Assembly: GCA_009801015.1 (NCBI GenBank) | Contig: VHZZ01000145.1 | Coordinates: 56,072 to 87,803 of the forward strand | DNA: 31,732 nt | Direction: 5' to 3' | From: Silene noctiflora | Taxonomy: Eukaryota > Streptophyta > Magnoliopsida > Caryophyllales > Caryophyllaceae | Part shown: positions 20,943 through 31,732 of the stretch, piece after piece | Layout: every line of letters starts with the position of its first letter | How positions within the stretch are numbered: the stretch's first letter is position 1 | Notes under the pieces: generated by a model | Told to the model about the DNA's origin: nothing | Databases searched by the model: none | The model's input: only the letters and a program-made list of their open reading frames with translations | Program-made: the position numbers and the translations under genes

Positions 20943-21400
20943 CTTTTTAAATTTGCCCACTTGCATATTCTTTTGTGCTAGAAGCTTTAAATCAGATTTA
21001 CGCTCCTTGTGTGGCTTAATATATATTGGGTTTCGTATTCAACTATTCAAGTACCGGTACCAATTACCATTGCTAGATGATTTCATCAGTTAAGCTATCT
21101 AATACGGAGAAGATGCTCTTTCACGGAGCATTTGATTTTCATTGATGTCAAATCATACTATATGTTTGATCCGAGTAGAAGATAAATTTGTGCTCAATAA
21201 TTTCATCAGTTAAGCTATTTAATACAAGCCATTTCGATTGATGATCAATCCAAACTTCGTTTTATTAGTTATTATGGTTTTAAACACTTGTGTCAACAGG
21301 GGCGAACCTAGAAATAAAATTTTGGGGTAGCGAAGTTTCCTCATATTACTTCATACTTATATTAAGGTCTAGATTTAAGAATTATGGAGTAGCAGAAACC
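20943..21400. other. Intergenic repeat-like DNA, no gene seen
   Basis: Contains a duplicated phrase (ATTTCATCAGTTAAGCTAT near 21077 and 21206) and, at 21300, GGGGCGAACCTAGAAATAAA, which resembles the end sequence of dispersed plant transposons. No protein-coding similarity. Confidence 0.4.
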
Positions 21401-21710
21401 AATTTGAGGTCGCGAATGCTTCCCTTTGCTACTAGTTAGGTTCCCCGCTTATGTGATCGAGGCTCAAAACCTTTTTTAGGGAATTTGAGGTCGCGAATGC
21501 TTCCCTTTGCTACTAGTTAGGTTCCCCGCTTATGTGATCGAGGCTCAAAACCTTTTTTAGGGAATTTGAGGTCGCGAATGCTTCCCTTTGCTACTAGTTA
21601 GGTTCCCCGCTTCTGTGATCGAGGCTCGAAACCTTTTTTAGGGAATTTAAGGTCGCGAATGCTTCCCTTTGCTACTAGTTAAGTTCCCCGCTTCTGTGAT
21701 CGGCTCGAGA
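21401..21710 (+). repeat. 81-bp tandem repeat, about 3.8 copies
   Basis: A unit starting AATTTGAGGTCGCGAATGCT begins at 21401, 21482, 21563 and 21644 (the last with AATTTAAGG). Copies 1-2 have CTTATGTGATC where copies 3-4 have CTTCTGTGATC; copies 2 and 3 differ at only a few places. The period is exactly 81 throughout, so the array is young. No open frame runs through it convincingly. Confidence 0.95.
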
Positions 21711-21927
21711 GTAGAGCATATTTATTTTAGAATAGAGTATATACTTTACATCAAATAAAGTAACACCGACCCTATGGTCCATGGACTAGAATCATGACAA
21801 AGACCTTATTTGATCATTTTGAGCCACGAATTGTCGAATACTATGATTAAAAAACGTTGTTGTGTCCTTGACCGCCGACCTCCATTAATTAAAATATCAA
21901 ACGCCAATTTTCGTTTGAAACGGAATT

Positions 21928-22112
21928 ATTCCGTCTGAAAGTTTTAGACGGGCATATGTGACCATTTTTGTAGTAAATATAACCATATAACGATAAGATG
22001 TTTTAGCTAGTGTTACAGTTACAAATTGTTGTTCTGTTACTGTTTTATCAAAATATGATTACATTTGAATATAAAAGTGTCACATATGCGTCTGAAAGTT
22101 TCAGACGGTCTT
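21928..22112. mobile_element. Foldback miniature element (CCGTCTGAAAG ends)
   Basis: CCGTCTGAAAGTTTTAGACG then GGCATATGTGACC (21930-21962) pairs with GTCACATATGCGTCTGAAAG then TTTCAGACGG (22079-22108). Each end is itself a small palindrome (CGTCTGAAA/TTTCAGACG). The middle is AT-rich and non-coding. Confidence 0.65.
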
Positions 22113-22209
22113 GAAACTTGCTCATTATCAAACTAATACACATGAATATTTTAGTGTTCACGTTTTAAGTACTTTACAATTTGAAGTTGACAAATCAGCT
22201 TTTTTTAAG

Positions 22210-22672
22210 GTTATTCTATGGGAGATTATAATGGTAAAATAATTTTGTTAGAAGTAAAAAATGCGGATCTAATAATATTCTTGTTGCGGAAACTCTTGCT
22301 TAAAAAGAAGACATTTTAACCGCTAAATATCTAGGAATCTCAAAGTTAATTGTGGAAGGTGATAGTTTATGTATTATTAACTCACTTCGTAGTACTCGGC
22401 AAATTCCTTGGGAAATTTCTAGTATTATCAAGGATGTAAAATTAGACATTTATTTTTTCGATGAAGTGATAATTAAACATTGCTTTCGTGAAACTAATAA
22501 GGTCGATGACTTTATGACTTCTATTGAACATTAATTGAGTCCAACTCTTTCGAGGAGGTTTGAAAGCCGGTGACTTCAACTTACCTCCCTTTATTTGAAA
22601 GGATGAGATATGTTGGTCCTACCCTAGACTCCTAGAGGATCAATCTAATTTCCTTACCTTATCAAAAAAAAA
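22210..22672 (+). pseudogene. Dead LINE (or LINE-like) 3' end with RNase H domain remnant
   Basis: Reading frames encode a decayed plant RNase H-like domain: NNILVAETLA, a stop at about 22300, then AKYLGISKLIVEGDSLCIIN, then PWEISSIIKD and HCFRETNKVDDF. The pattern LG..VEGDS...(PW)...H..RE.N..D is typical of the domain at the end of plant L1 LINE polyproteins. A frameshift near 22262 and the in-frame TAA kill it. About 120 bases after the final stop the sequence ends in an A run (CTTATCAAAAAAAAAA, about 22655-22672), as a LINE 3' tail would. Confidence 0.65.
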
Positions 22673-23439
22673 AGGTTACACAGATATGGGTTTGATATAA
22701 ATCCTTTGAAAGTCAATTTACCTCAAGACATGGCTTTTTAAGCCGACAACAATGTTATAAATTACATGTGTGTGTAGATACCCAACAAAGAAATGAGAGG
22801 TACCAAATACCTACTATCGTAATTTGATTTTGGTTGGAAATTTGACTAAGAGAGAGAGAAAAAAAAAAAAAAAGTAACTACACAAATTGAAAAATCAAAC
22901 CTTTTCAATGCACGCTCATTTTATTGATTATATATAAAACTTAACGTTAGCCTTTACGACACAGGATACCAAACATGAAACATAATGTTTAATACACTCA
23001 TTTTAGCTCAGCTAATACATCGATTAATATGCCTGAAATATTGTGTTTTTTTTTTTTTATCTAAAGGTAGTCAAGACTCACGACGACCAACATGACGTTA
23101 CGAAATTTAAAATATAACCCTTCATCACTTCTTTTTTTCGTTTTCTTTTCACAAATTCTCATTTGTGACGTGAGACAACCTTGCAAGTGAGTGGGGCAAG
23201 TGGAGAGAGGCTTGTGAGACGTAACAAGCAAGACCGGTTGTTTTCTTTTTTTCGTGTCTGTTATCTTTGATGTGCAAGTGAATAATACGGAAGTTGGGAA
23301 GTGTGAAGTCTCCCTTTCAACCAATAGTCTTTTGTCGGAATTTCTCGTCACTACGTGTCCGTTCTACTATATTTCATTACAAACTCCCAAAAATCTCTCC
23401 TGCATCCTCTCCTTCCTCCAAACTTGGAAGCTTTCTCCA
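22673..23439 (+). promoter_or_regulatory. Upstream region of LPEAT2
   Basis: AT-rich DNA with A and T runs (22859-22873, 23046-23058). The acyltransferase leader and promoter must lie here. The coding frame stays open upstream to 23254, but no in-frame ATG precedes 23440. No individual promoter element can be supported. Confidence 0.4.
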
Positions 23440-26400
23440 ATGGCAGAACAACAACATCATGCTCTCTCAACTCCATTGTTATCCCCAATTCATCAAATCC
23501 CCAATAATTCTACTAATCATAATCATAATCATGATCATACTATAAACATACAAGAACCCACCTCCCAAAACCCCCAAATTGATCAACAAAACCCCCAATT
23601 TCATCATCAAAACCCTTATAATTTTCTGGGTATTGATGAATTTTGTGTTAAACCCAGTTCAATATCAACTGCTGATCCTTTCAGAAATCATACTCCTAGA
23701 ATTGATGGGGTTTATGAGTGGTTTAAGATTGTAATTTGTTTACCAATTGCATTAATTAGACTAATTTTATTTGGATTGTGTTTGTTAGTAGGTTATGTTG
23801 CTACTAAAATTGCTCTTTATGGGTGGAAAGATAGGCATAATCCTATGCCTAGATGGCGCTCTCGTCTTATGTGGGTCACCCGGTTTTCGGCTCGCTGTAT
23901 ACTCTTTTCCTTTGGGTAAAGATCTCATCTTTTTTGTTTTTAAGTTTTATATTCCCGTTCCAGTTAATTGTTTACTTTTGTATTGTTTGTGCGCGGTATT
24001 TTAATCTAAGATAAACAAATGATTGCGACATAGGGTGTTTATGAGCTTGAGAATTGGGTGGCTTGTTGTTTCTGTTTGAAAGAATCCAGCTTATTTGTTT
24101 TGTTTCGGTCAAGGGGTGGTGTACTATAGTTTCGAACATAGGATGACTAGTTAAGCTGTCTGAATTCCCTTGATTAATCTTATAATTATTTTCAATTTTG
24201 TTAAAATTGACTGAATGTTGTTTTGCGTGGAAGAATCAAAGTGGTGAACTATGAAGGATTATTATGTAGGCGAGCCCTGAATCTAAGTTGACCAGTTGAG
24301 CTAGCTGAATTGTTTGTGTATTGTGTACGCGATAAATAAAGTCTATTTTAGCTTTTTCGAGTTTGGTTTATTCAGTTTTCTGTAGATATGAAAAGAAGAA
24401 ATATCTACCATGTTGTTGTTTGTGTCAAAGTTTCAGGTTGGGTTGTTTTGGTATGAAGGTCTAAGGACTGTGATGTTGATGACTTTGAAACTTAGAATCA
24501 CTGCTTGAGCTACACGAGTTACATTGGTGGGAATTGTTTATGCAAGAAACCCGGACCTTCAATTTTGTGAAAGTATGCATTTGAAGCTTTTCAGGAGCAT
24601 TTATTGTGTGAAAGATTCAAGCTTTCTGTTTTGACTAGTTTTGCATCGTCAGTTCTTTGGATGGGTATCATCAATGAGAGCTTGGTATATTTAAGTTGTA
24701 GGACTGGTATTTTTTATTAAAAAATGAGGAGACATAATGACATCTGATGTAGATTGATGTTGAAACTCAATCTAGGGCACAAAGTCTGGAAGTTTTTCTT
24801 GTCAAGGTGGCTGATTTTGGTTGTAGGAGTCCTACTCTGTGAAAAAAGTTTTAGGGAATGGCGTATTTTTTCTATTATTTTGCATCAGAGTTGGACATAC
24901 TATGTTTTAGGAAAAGACGTCCTTTTTATAGAACACGATAGATTCTTTTTTATTAAGATGTGGCATAAAGATCGAAGATGTTATTTGATGTTGGACCTCA
25001 ATCTAGGGCACAAAGTCTGGCAGATTTGCTTGTTAAGGTGGCTGATTTTGATTAGGGGAGTCCTATTTGACAATAGATGTTCTTTGTAGTGTTTGGGGTA
25101 ATCGATGCTTGGGAATAAAAATACATAATACTCCCTTCCTCCTCATCATTTGTTTACCTCATTTTTTGGATGTCTCAAATGGCCATCCACTTAAATACAC
25201 CAATTTGGTCTATTTGCCATCCAAAGGTAAACAAATAACCGGAACAGGAGGTTCTCCTTAGTCCTTATAGCCCTCAATAGTAAACTATAGCAAAGGTATG
25301 AATTTATGAGCTAGTTACTGATAGATTTTTCATGATTGAATAATTTATCCATTTTTGTATTCATCAACGCGGTCAAGAGTCAAGACTCAAGGAGTCTCAA
25401 GACCATTGTAAAATGGAAGAGGTTTTGTGCCATAGTAATGACATGTTCCCAAATAAACCAAATAGTTGTGGTCTTACGTACCTAGCACTCTCAGAATAAT
25501 GTTCAGATTGTTTGCAAAGTGTCATAAAGTTAATTTGTTCGCTGGTGTATGTTAAAAGGTGCAATTTTTGAGCAGGTTTTGATATATCCCGGGAAAGGAA
25601 TTTTGACTGTATTCGGACCTGCTTTTTTCCTTTGTCTTGCCATGTCAAACATAGGACAACTTCTTAGTGTGAAATTTAGTCCAGGCCCGCCCATTTATTT
25701 AATAGGACTGATTTCCTTGTCCGTTACCCATTTTTCTAGTATATTTTCGAGCCAAAACCCGCTTACTTAGTGGGCCAAAAAGGCCAGGTAAATGGGCTGG
25801 CCCGCACTTGATCAACTCTAGTGTGAATGTTTCCTCTGTCTTTCTAACCTTTCTAATCTTCTTTAGTTCCTGCCAATTTCAGTTATTTACTCCCTGAAAA
25901 TTGAATCCTTCTTTTACAGGTATCAGTGGATAAAACGAAAAGGTCGTCCGGTATCGAGAGAAATAGCTCCCATTGTCGTATCAAACCATGTAGCATACAT
26001 TGATCCAATTTTCTATTTTTATGAGTTGTTCCCCTCAATTGTTTCATCCGACTCCCATGATTCAATTCCCTTTGTTGGGACTATTATCCGAGCCATGCAG
26101 GTATGATACTATACTGACCTGTTTTTATTATGGTCTTTTGAATTTCTTTTATGTTTAGAAAATGGATTCTGGTTGATTTTTACGTTTGTTTGTTCTACTA
26201 GAATAGTCTCCATCAAGAAAAGGCTCTAGGCTGGAGACTTCCATTTATATGCTAGCTGCATTTTGATAATGACTCAACTTCTTTGTAATTGTTTGCAGGT
26301 TATATATGTCAATAGGTTTTCACCTGCATCAAGAAAAAATGCTATTACTGAGATAAAGGTATGAGGCTCTGGCTGTTTTTTCATTTATTAAATCAAAACT

Positions 26401-29400
26401 TCACTTGAAAGCTAAGTCACTCGAGTGTGAGTGTTCAATGCAACACAATGTCAATTGTCAAGTGTCGGACATGCCTATATTTTTTTTTTTATAAAGGTTT
26501 CACATCTTTGGTCTAAGATGAAGTGTCTAAGTGGCATGTCGTGTCGGACACGCTGCCTAGGTGAAGTAATAAAGTAACATATTCTGTAGCTCGAAAGTTG
26601 TACCAGAGTATTCGATCATTCAGCATACATAATTTCTCAGCAGACATAGTTTCTCGTGTTTCTTTTTCCTTGAATTGCCAAGCATAGTTGTGGAAGATGC
26701 AATTGTGGTTCTCTTAGCATTCAAATTTTTCAAAACTCATATTCTTTGTACTGCAACTCCCGTTCCTCTCTGTTTTTTTTGTACATAGTTGTGGGTTATG
26801 GCATGCAAGTCTTCCGTGAGAAAATTGTGGGGTAGTTCTTGCATGGGCTGTAGCCTGTAAATGCTGCCCACATAAGGGAGTGTTCTTTTTCCTTCACCGC
26901 TTTAATTAGTTTCCTTGCATGGTCTATGCCTCTGTTATAGCCTTCATTTTGATGTGGACTCCTGTTTGTCTCATTGCTTTTAACAAGTTCATTTGCCACT
27001 ATCGTGTCTTCTGTTTTACTACAAATGTGTATAGGACGTGTGACAAAGTTGGTCTATGTTGGGAGTAAAGTTCAACAATGAATTATTTACCCTGGCACTG
27101 CAAATAAAAACCCCTATTGGCTATTGTAGAGTCACCCTCCTAGTCATGTATGCATGTGTATTTACCTGCCTCCTTGCAAATTAATTTCTTCCTCAAGAGG
27201 GTAATGTGGTGAAGTTGGGATGGTATTTTCGCTTATTTACCCGTCACTCTCTTAGTAATATACTTGTGACATGCTTAGCCTTGTTCTCAGATATTACATC
27301 TTTCTGTATTAGATGTGAGGACACATAGAATTACTAGCCAAATTTTAGTCCTAAATTCATCAATGGTAATCCCTGACGAACCAGTACAGTGCTTAGTTGA
27401 CCATGTTAAATTTTATAAACAGCTATTTTATATCAACTGTAAGCCACCTGATACAGATTTGTTCTTTCAAGGACGTGTATACAGAGAAAGGCTTCATGCA
27501 ATAGATTTCCTCGAGTCTTGTTATTTCCAGAGGGAACCACAACCAACGGGAAATTCCTTCTTTCTTTTCAAATGGGAGCGTTCGTAGCTGGTTATCCAAT
27601 CCAACCGGTTATTGTCCGTTATCCATATGTGCACTTTGACCAATCTTGGTAAGTCATGCCTTGTATAGTTGTATATTATCTCTAATATGTTACTACTTAT
27701 GTGTTTTTGATCTCTAAATTTGTGTTTCATATCAACAAGGGGTAATATTTCCCTCGGAAGGCTGATGTTTCGGATGTTCACCCAGTTTCACAATTTTATG
27801 GAGGTACCCCTTTTCCTTCTAAGAATGTATACTCGGTTATGTTCTTTTGCTCTCATCTTCAGCTTCCACTTGGTGCTACGTGAGCTTAAAAATAAGACTT
27901 TCTAGCAGTACTCCATTGAGAACATTGTACTGAAGCGGAAGGAAAAAATATGTAGTTAAGGGAAAGCGACAAGCACCCCCTTTATTGGTTACTCTGTTGA
28001 AGTATGGCCGAGTAACCGATGAATGCTTGATTTGAAGCGAGTGTTTAATCAGCAAAAACTCATTAGCTCACATGGCAGTTGATAAAAAGCAAACGTGAGG
28101 CATAAAACTATAACCCATCCATCTGTCCAAAGTCTAAAACTAATCAATAAAATGCCAACGCATGTTACATCGATTTTTGTCATTCTGGATTGCACGCAAC
28201 GTTATCAGTGGAGTTAAAAATTCGAATTTCCCTCTTGAGGATAAGAAATTTTTGACATCCACAGCTTGGGAACTGTAGCTACAATTGTATGATGGATCTA
28301 TTAGCATAATAGATTATCATTAGAAAATTGCAACGAGGCTCAGAGGTTGGAAGTGAAGGATCTTTCGTCTTTTTTGCTGCTCTTCACTTTATTTGAATAA
28401 GCTTTGTATTACAAAAAATTGATTGCTGATTTGATGTTGTAATTGTGCATTTGGAATCTGATGCTGTGATTCATTGTTATGTTACAATATCTTCATATTG
28501 GGCAGGTGGAATATCTTCCTGTGGTACCACCTCTGCGGAGTCAGAAAGAAAATGCGGCTGATTTTGCTGAAAGAGTGAGTCTATTTTGGTTGTCAATACA
28601 AGTAATATAACCTGAAAATAAATATTGTCTGGAATAATCTTGCACAGCTTAACACATCAGCTTCTTTCTGTACTTTCTTCTGCAAAATCTACAATGGTGT
28701 TCTTAGGCTTCCACACTAACATGTGCCTCTCAGGATTTGCACTATCCTTATAGGAAAAGGAATCAATTAATAATCGAAATCATGTTTATTGCCTCTTTGG
28801 ACTTCGAAATAATCGTGGGAATTGTGGAACTACTGTTTAATCGTTTTATGCTGCAAAGTCATATGTTATTAAAACTCGGTTTGAGACTTGATCCTGGAGT
28901 TTGTTACAGCCTAATTTCTATCATTTCTGCTATATATGTGGCTGCGGCGGTAGTTTCACAATGTTAATAACTCATTACAAATTGGTGTTGCGGCCATTAT
29001 TTGATTCCATCTGTCTCTTGTTTATCCAGCATATCATGAAACATTTGACTCGGTACCTAGTTTTTTTTTGGCTTTGGGATATAATGGACTAAATCTGATT
29101 AGCTCAATTTGCTTTCTTCATTCATGGAGTAAGCATCAGTTGGAAGTAACCTCACTGTTATTGTGTTGCATTCGTCCGACTCCATCTGCCCTGCTTGCTT
29201 GGAGCAGGGGCCTCTTGATAGGCATTGAAGTGATTTGGTGCTAATTTTTTATTTTCTGTTCATGTATTATGGACCTCCTGGTTTGTTTCCTTGCCTTTTA
29301 TGTTCTAGATGTGAATACAGGGTTGGTTGATTAATCACTGTTAATGCTGATCACTTAGCTCACTCACTGAATATGCGCAGACTGCCAATGCAATGGCTAC

Positions 29401-31405
29401 TGCATTAAATGTCGTGCAAACTTCTTACGGTTACGGGGACATGTTGCTTCTAAATAAAGCTGTGGAAATGAAGAAGGTCAGCAATATCTTATTCGCCATG
29501 AATGTTCTCTTTAGCTAGTAATTCTATTTGTGCTGATATAATGCTTAAGTAACAGTAATGGTGTCGTTTGAGGTGTATCTGATTGTTTTTACACCAGTTT
29601 TCGCCATATTAATGAAGAGACATCTCCTTTGCTATTTACAGGAAAACCCGTCAAGATTTATGGCTGAACTGGCACACGCAGACTTGGTAGTATATTTAAA
29701 ATACAAACTTGTTATTACTGTGGGCTCTTAGGTTTCTTTTCCCATAATTATTGTGCTTGTTTTATTTATTTATTTCCGTTTCCGCAGCCTTACCGCATTA
29801 GTACTATGGAGGCTTTGGAGTTCTTGGAGAAGTTTTTATCCATGAATCCAGACAACAAGTAATGTTTAATTATCTTTCTTTTCACGTTATTGGGTCCTTC
29901 AACTGGAAGAATGGAGTTAGTCTAAGCTTGTCTTTTACTCGGAGGTCTCTGTTTTTGTGCAGTGGCTGTGTAAACATCGACGATTTTGTAGGTGCATTGA
30001 AGTTGAAGCGTTGTGATTTATCTGAGAAGGTATTAACATAGATTTGTGAATGATTCTTAGTTCCACAGGCAGCCTTTCGCTTCCAGTATACCTTTTTCTG
30101 GGAATGCTATTGAGTTTTGAATGACCCCCTCGTTAGGCAGGCGTAACCTTTAAATGCGCAACACACGTGCTTGGCGTTATGCTGTCTCACACTTTCTTTG
30201 CATATTCATTGTAATCGTCTTTATTCTTAATTAGTTCATTCGTTTATTAATTTATTTATCATTATTAGTATCGGATGCGGCATTGTATCTATTTTACTTA
30301 TTTTTCAAATTCTTTTCATCTCTTTTGCCAACACATTTTTACGACCTCATTATTTAATTCTATGTTGCCTATTGAAGTATTTATCGCTTTTTTCTTTCTT
30401 TATTTTTCTTGTCATTATTTCTGATGATTTTAAACGCTGATTCATGCTCGCCAACTTCAAACCATTTGAGGATTAAAACTTTGTTGTTTTTGTTGCGGTG
30501 ATTGTGAACTGTATAATTGCCTTAAATGGTGAGCTTAGCGATAGACTGACTACTGAATGATGTGCATTTGGCATGCAGATTGTTGCATTTGTTTTCTCTG
30601 AGAAGGAAAAGATCACTTTCAAACAGGTATAGTCACATTTCAGTATTTCACTGCTTTTAGATTATTTCTGTGGCTTCATATTCACAGTCTGTTAGCCGGG
30701 CTCTAGAGCAACATACCCTACTGGCCTACTGCCTCATTATCTCCCGTTTGTGGCAGAGTATGGGTTTGATCGGGTGTACACAACATTATATATTGTTAGA
30801 AAAATGTAGTACATATCTAGTGCTAAGAAATATAGACGGGTCATTTCCAAATGGCCCATGATGGATATTGTGTCTTAAAATGTATGAAGAGATTGAAGAC
30901 TATGAACCACTTTGCCACTTCACAACACAATAATCATAGGGGATTTACCGAGCCAATTTGTTTCATTCCATCATAATTCAAAGGCAAAGAAGAGCAAGTG
31001 TGATTCTATTGACCTAAAATTCTGTTTTTTTAATAAAAAAAATGGTCTTACAGTATCTAGATTCTAGATTCCATGCTACAGTAGCTAGATACTTGTACTA
31101 ATGCATTGTCGTTTCATCGTTGTCTCTTTTTATGCCTGCAGTTCCTATTAGCATCGACTCGTGTTATGAACCAGCCCTTGTTCCAACGCGCTTGTGAATT
31201 TTCATTTATCAAATGCAGTGATGATAGTCATGAATATGTTTCCAGGGAAAAGGTCTTTTTTTACCCCCTCCTTTGTTTTTGTCATGTCCCTTCTCGGGTG
31301 TGTCTAAACTGTAAATCAAAACATGTCTGAAGTTATATCCCTACACATGTTATGCAGTTTGGAGATGCAATTGGACAGGCTATCCCAGACGCCAGTGATA
31401 GTGAT
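23440..31405 (+). CDS. LPEAT2: Lysophospholipid acyltransferase LPEAT2-type, 3' end beyond window
   Basis: Visible exons: 23440-23915, 25920-26100, 26299-26358, 27485-27648, 27740-27803, 28506-28574, 29381-29476, 29642-29686, 29788-29858, 29963-30029, 30579-30626, 31142-31252, 31358-31405; 500 residues. It transfers an acyl group from acyl-CoA to lysophospholipids (lysophosphatidylethanolamine in the Arabidopsis relative). After an Asn/His/Gln-rich N-terminus come hydrophobic segments (about 97-120 and 144-158), then the acyltransferase motifs NHVAYID (H182, D187), YVNR and FPEGTTTNG (E255). The C-terminal part has an EF-hand-like loop NPDNNGCVNIDD (404-415) and further degenerate ones. Relatives are about 540 residues, so roughly 40 residues with the last EF-hand lie outside. 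The start is the only ATG in the first exon's open frame. Confidence 0.93.
24715..25075 (+). repeat. Direct repeat 231 bp apart in LPEAT2 intron 1
   Basis: CTCAATCTAGGGCACAAAGT followed by CTGG and, later, AAGGTGGCTGATTTTG occurs at about 24766 and 24997. The similarity starts near 24715 and 24945, so a unit of about 230 bases was duplicated in tandem and has since diverged. Confidence 0.75.
25131..25252. mobile_element. Stowaway-like miniature element in LPEAT2 intron 1
   Basis: The left end CTCCCTTCCTCC, then ATTTGTTTACCT, is mirrored by AGGTAAACAAAT, then ACAGGAGG, at the right. A TA precedes the left end. CTCCCTCC-type ends with TA targets are the Stowaway (Tc1/mariner) pattern. No coding content. 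Confidence 0.6.
25674..25819. mobile_element. Short hAT-like insertion in LPEAT2 intron 1
   Basis: A perfect 8-bp repeat AGTGTGAA flanks it (25666-25673 and 25820-25827). The right end TTGATCAACTCT resembles hAT ends. GGCCCGCCCATTTA near the left and TAAATGGGCTGGCCCG near the right are inverted copies. The very left end (ATTTAGTCC) does not match the right end well, so the element may be truncated or mutated. Confidence 0.6.
26359..27484 (+). other. LPEAT2 intron 3, mostly unique DNA
   Basis: This 1126-bp intron separates the exon encoding [13 protein letters not shown] from the one encoding [10 protein letters not shown] stretch at about 26430-26560 has GTGTCGGACA words shared with PLD intron 9. 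The rest shows no terminal repeats or coding similarity. Confidence 0.5.
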
Positions 31406-31732
31406 GTAAGATCTTTGTCCCTTCCTCTCCTTTTCGCTTCTTCTCACATTATATGCTAAACATTGTTCTTTACTTCGAGTGCTCTACAAACCTGTTACCC
31501 GGGCAGGCATACTACCTTGCATACCTATTTCCAACACTGGACAAGAGCGTCAGGTGGAAATAATCTTTTAAGGCAAAAACATCAGAATTTAAGGCAAAAT
31601 TGCTGTTTTTCCCCCATAAAATAGCCAATGTTCAAAATACTTGGACACTAGACCATTGCAACACTGATAGTGGCATACCTAAACACCCATGCTCGCTTTC
31701 TTTGACTTGACCTTGTATCTTTGTTCGCGTTC
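31406..31732 (+). other. LPEAT2 intron 13 (start), no exon seen
   Basis: After the GTAAGA donor at 31406 no segment continues the protein in frame up to the window edge, so the terminal exon(s) lie outside. Confidence 0.55.

Noticed and set aside
21401-21710. 81-bp array as a CRISPR or tandem-repeat protein gene
   Set aside because: No distinct spacers exist, and frames through the units are broken; it is a plain tandem repeat.
23254-23439. N-terminal extension of LPEAT2 upstream of 23440
   Set aside because: The frame is open but has no ATG before 23440, and the sequence from 23440 ([16 protein letters not shown]) matches the family's N-terminal style.

Overview
This is nuclear DNA from a flowering plant, most likely a core eudicot. 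Four intron-rich protein genes have GT..AG introns and plant-only families, and the AT-rich DNA between them is full of small transposon remnants. The repeat types (long TTCAG arrays in a foldback element, TATGAGAC-ended mini foldbacks) made me think of Caryophyllales, but that is an impression and not a demonstrated assignment. I rebuilt the coding exons by hand from reading frame, splice signals and family similarity. In all four genes the exon phases join without a frame break.

Layout. Bases 1-2700 are repeat DNA: a probable tRNA-derived SINE, then a 1.36-kb TAA-flanked foldback element made largely of TTCAG arrays, with an LTR-like fragment inside. At 2700-6600 (+) lies a CCCH zinc-finger/WD40 gene of the ZFWD family with a 924-bp leader intron. 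At 7403-14264 (-), converging on it, is a complete phospholipase D beta gene (10 exons, 1089 residues, both HKD motifs, C2 domain, long Pro/Tyr-rich N-terminus). A Helitron-like element holding the assembly gap (15056-15161) lies between it and the next gene. At 15884-19812 (+), divergent from the phospholipase, is a mitochondrial CRM-domain intron-splicing factor of the CRS2-associated-factor type (5 exons, 427 residues). Its last intron contains a second Helitron of the same family, another foldback element, and a duplicated 22-bp piece of exon 5. Bases 20060-22700 hold a non-autonomous hAT element nested in an older miniature element, a 3.8-copy 81-bp tandem repeat, a foldback element and a dead LINE RNase H remnant. 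From 23440 to the window edge (+) is a lysophospholipid acyltransferase of the LPEAT2 type with EF-hand-like motifs. Thirteen exons (500 residues) are visible and the 3' end lies outside.

The four genes look like ordinary conserved plant genes, not a functional cluster. Phospholipase D beta and LPEAT2 both act on phospholipids (one releases phosphatidic acid, the other re-acylates lysophospholipids), but their spacing and opposite orientation give no sign of co-regulation. I found no convincing new biological system. The most interesting observations concern mobile DNA: the Helitron pair flanking and invading one gene, a hAT insertion whose removal restores the end of the older element it hit, and the exon-derived duplication next to a splice acceptor.
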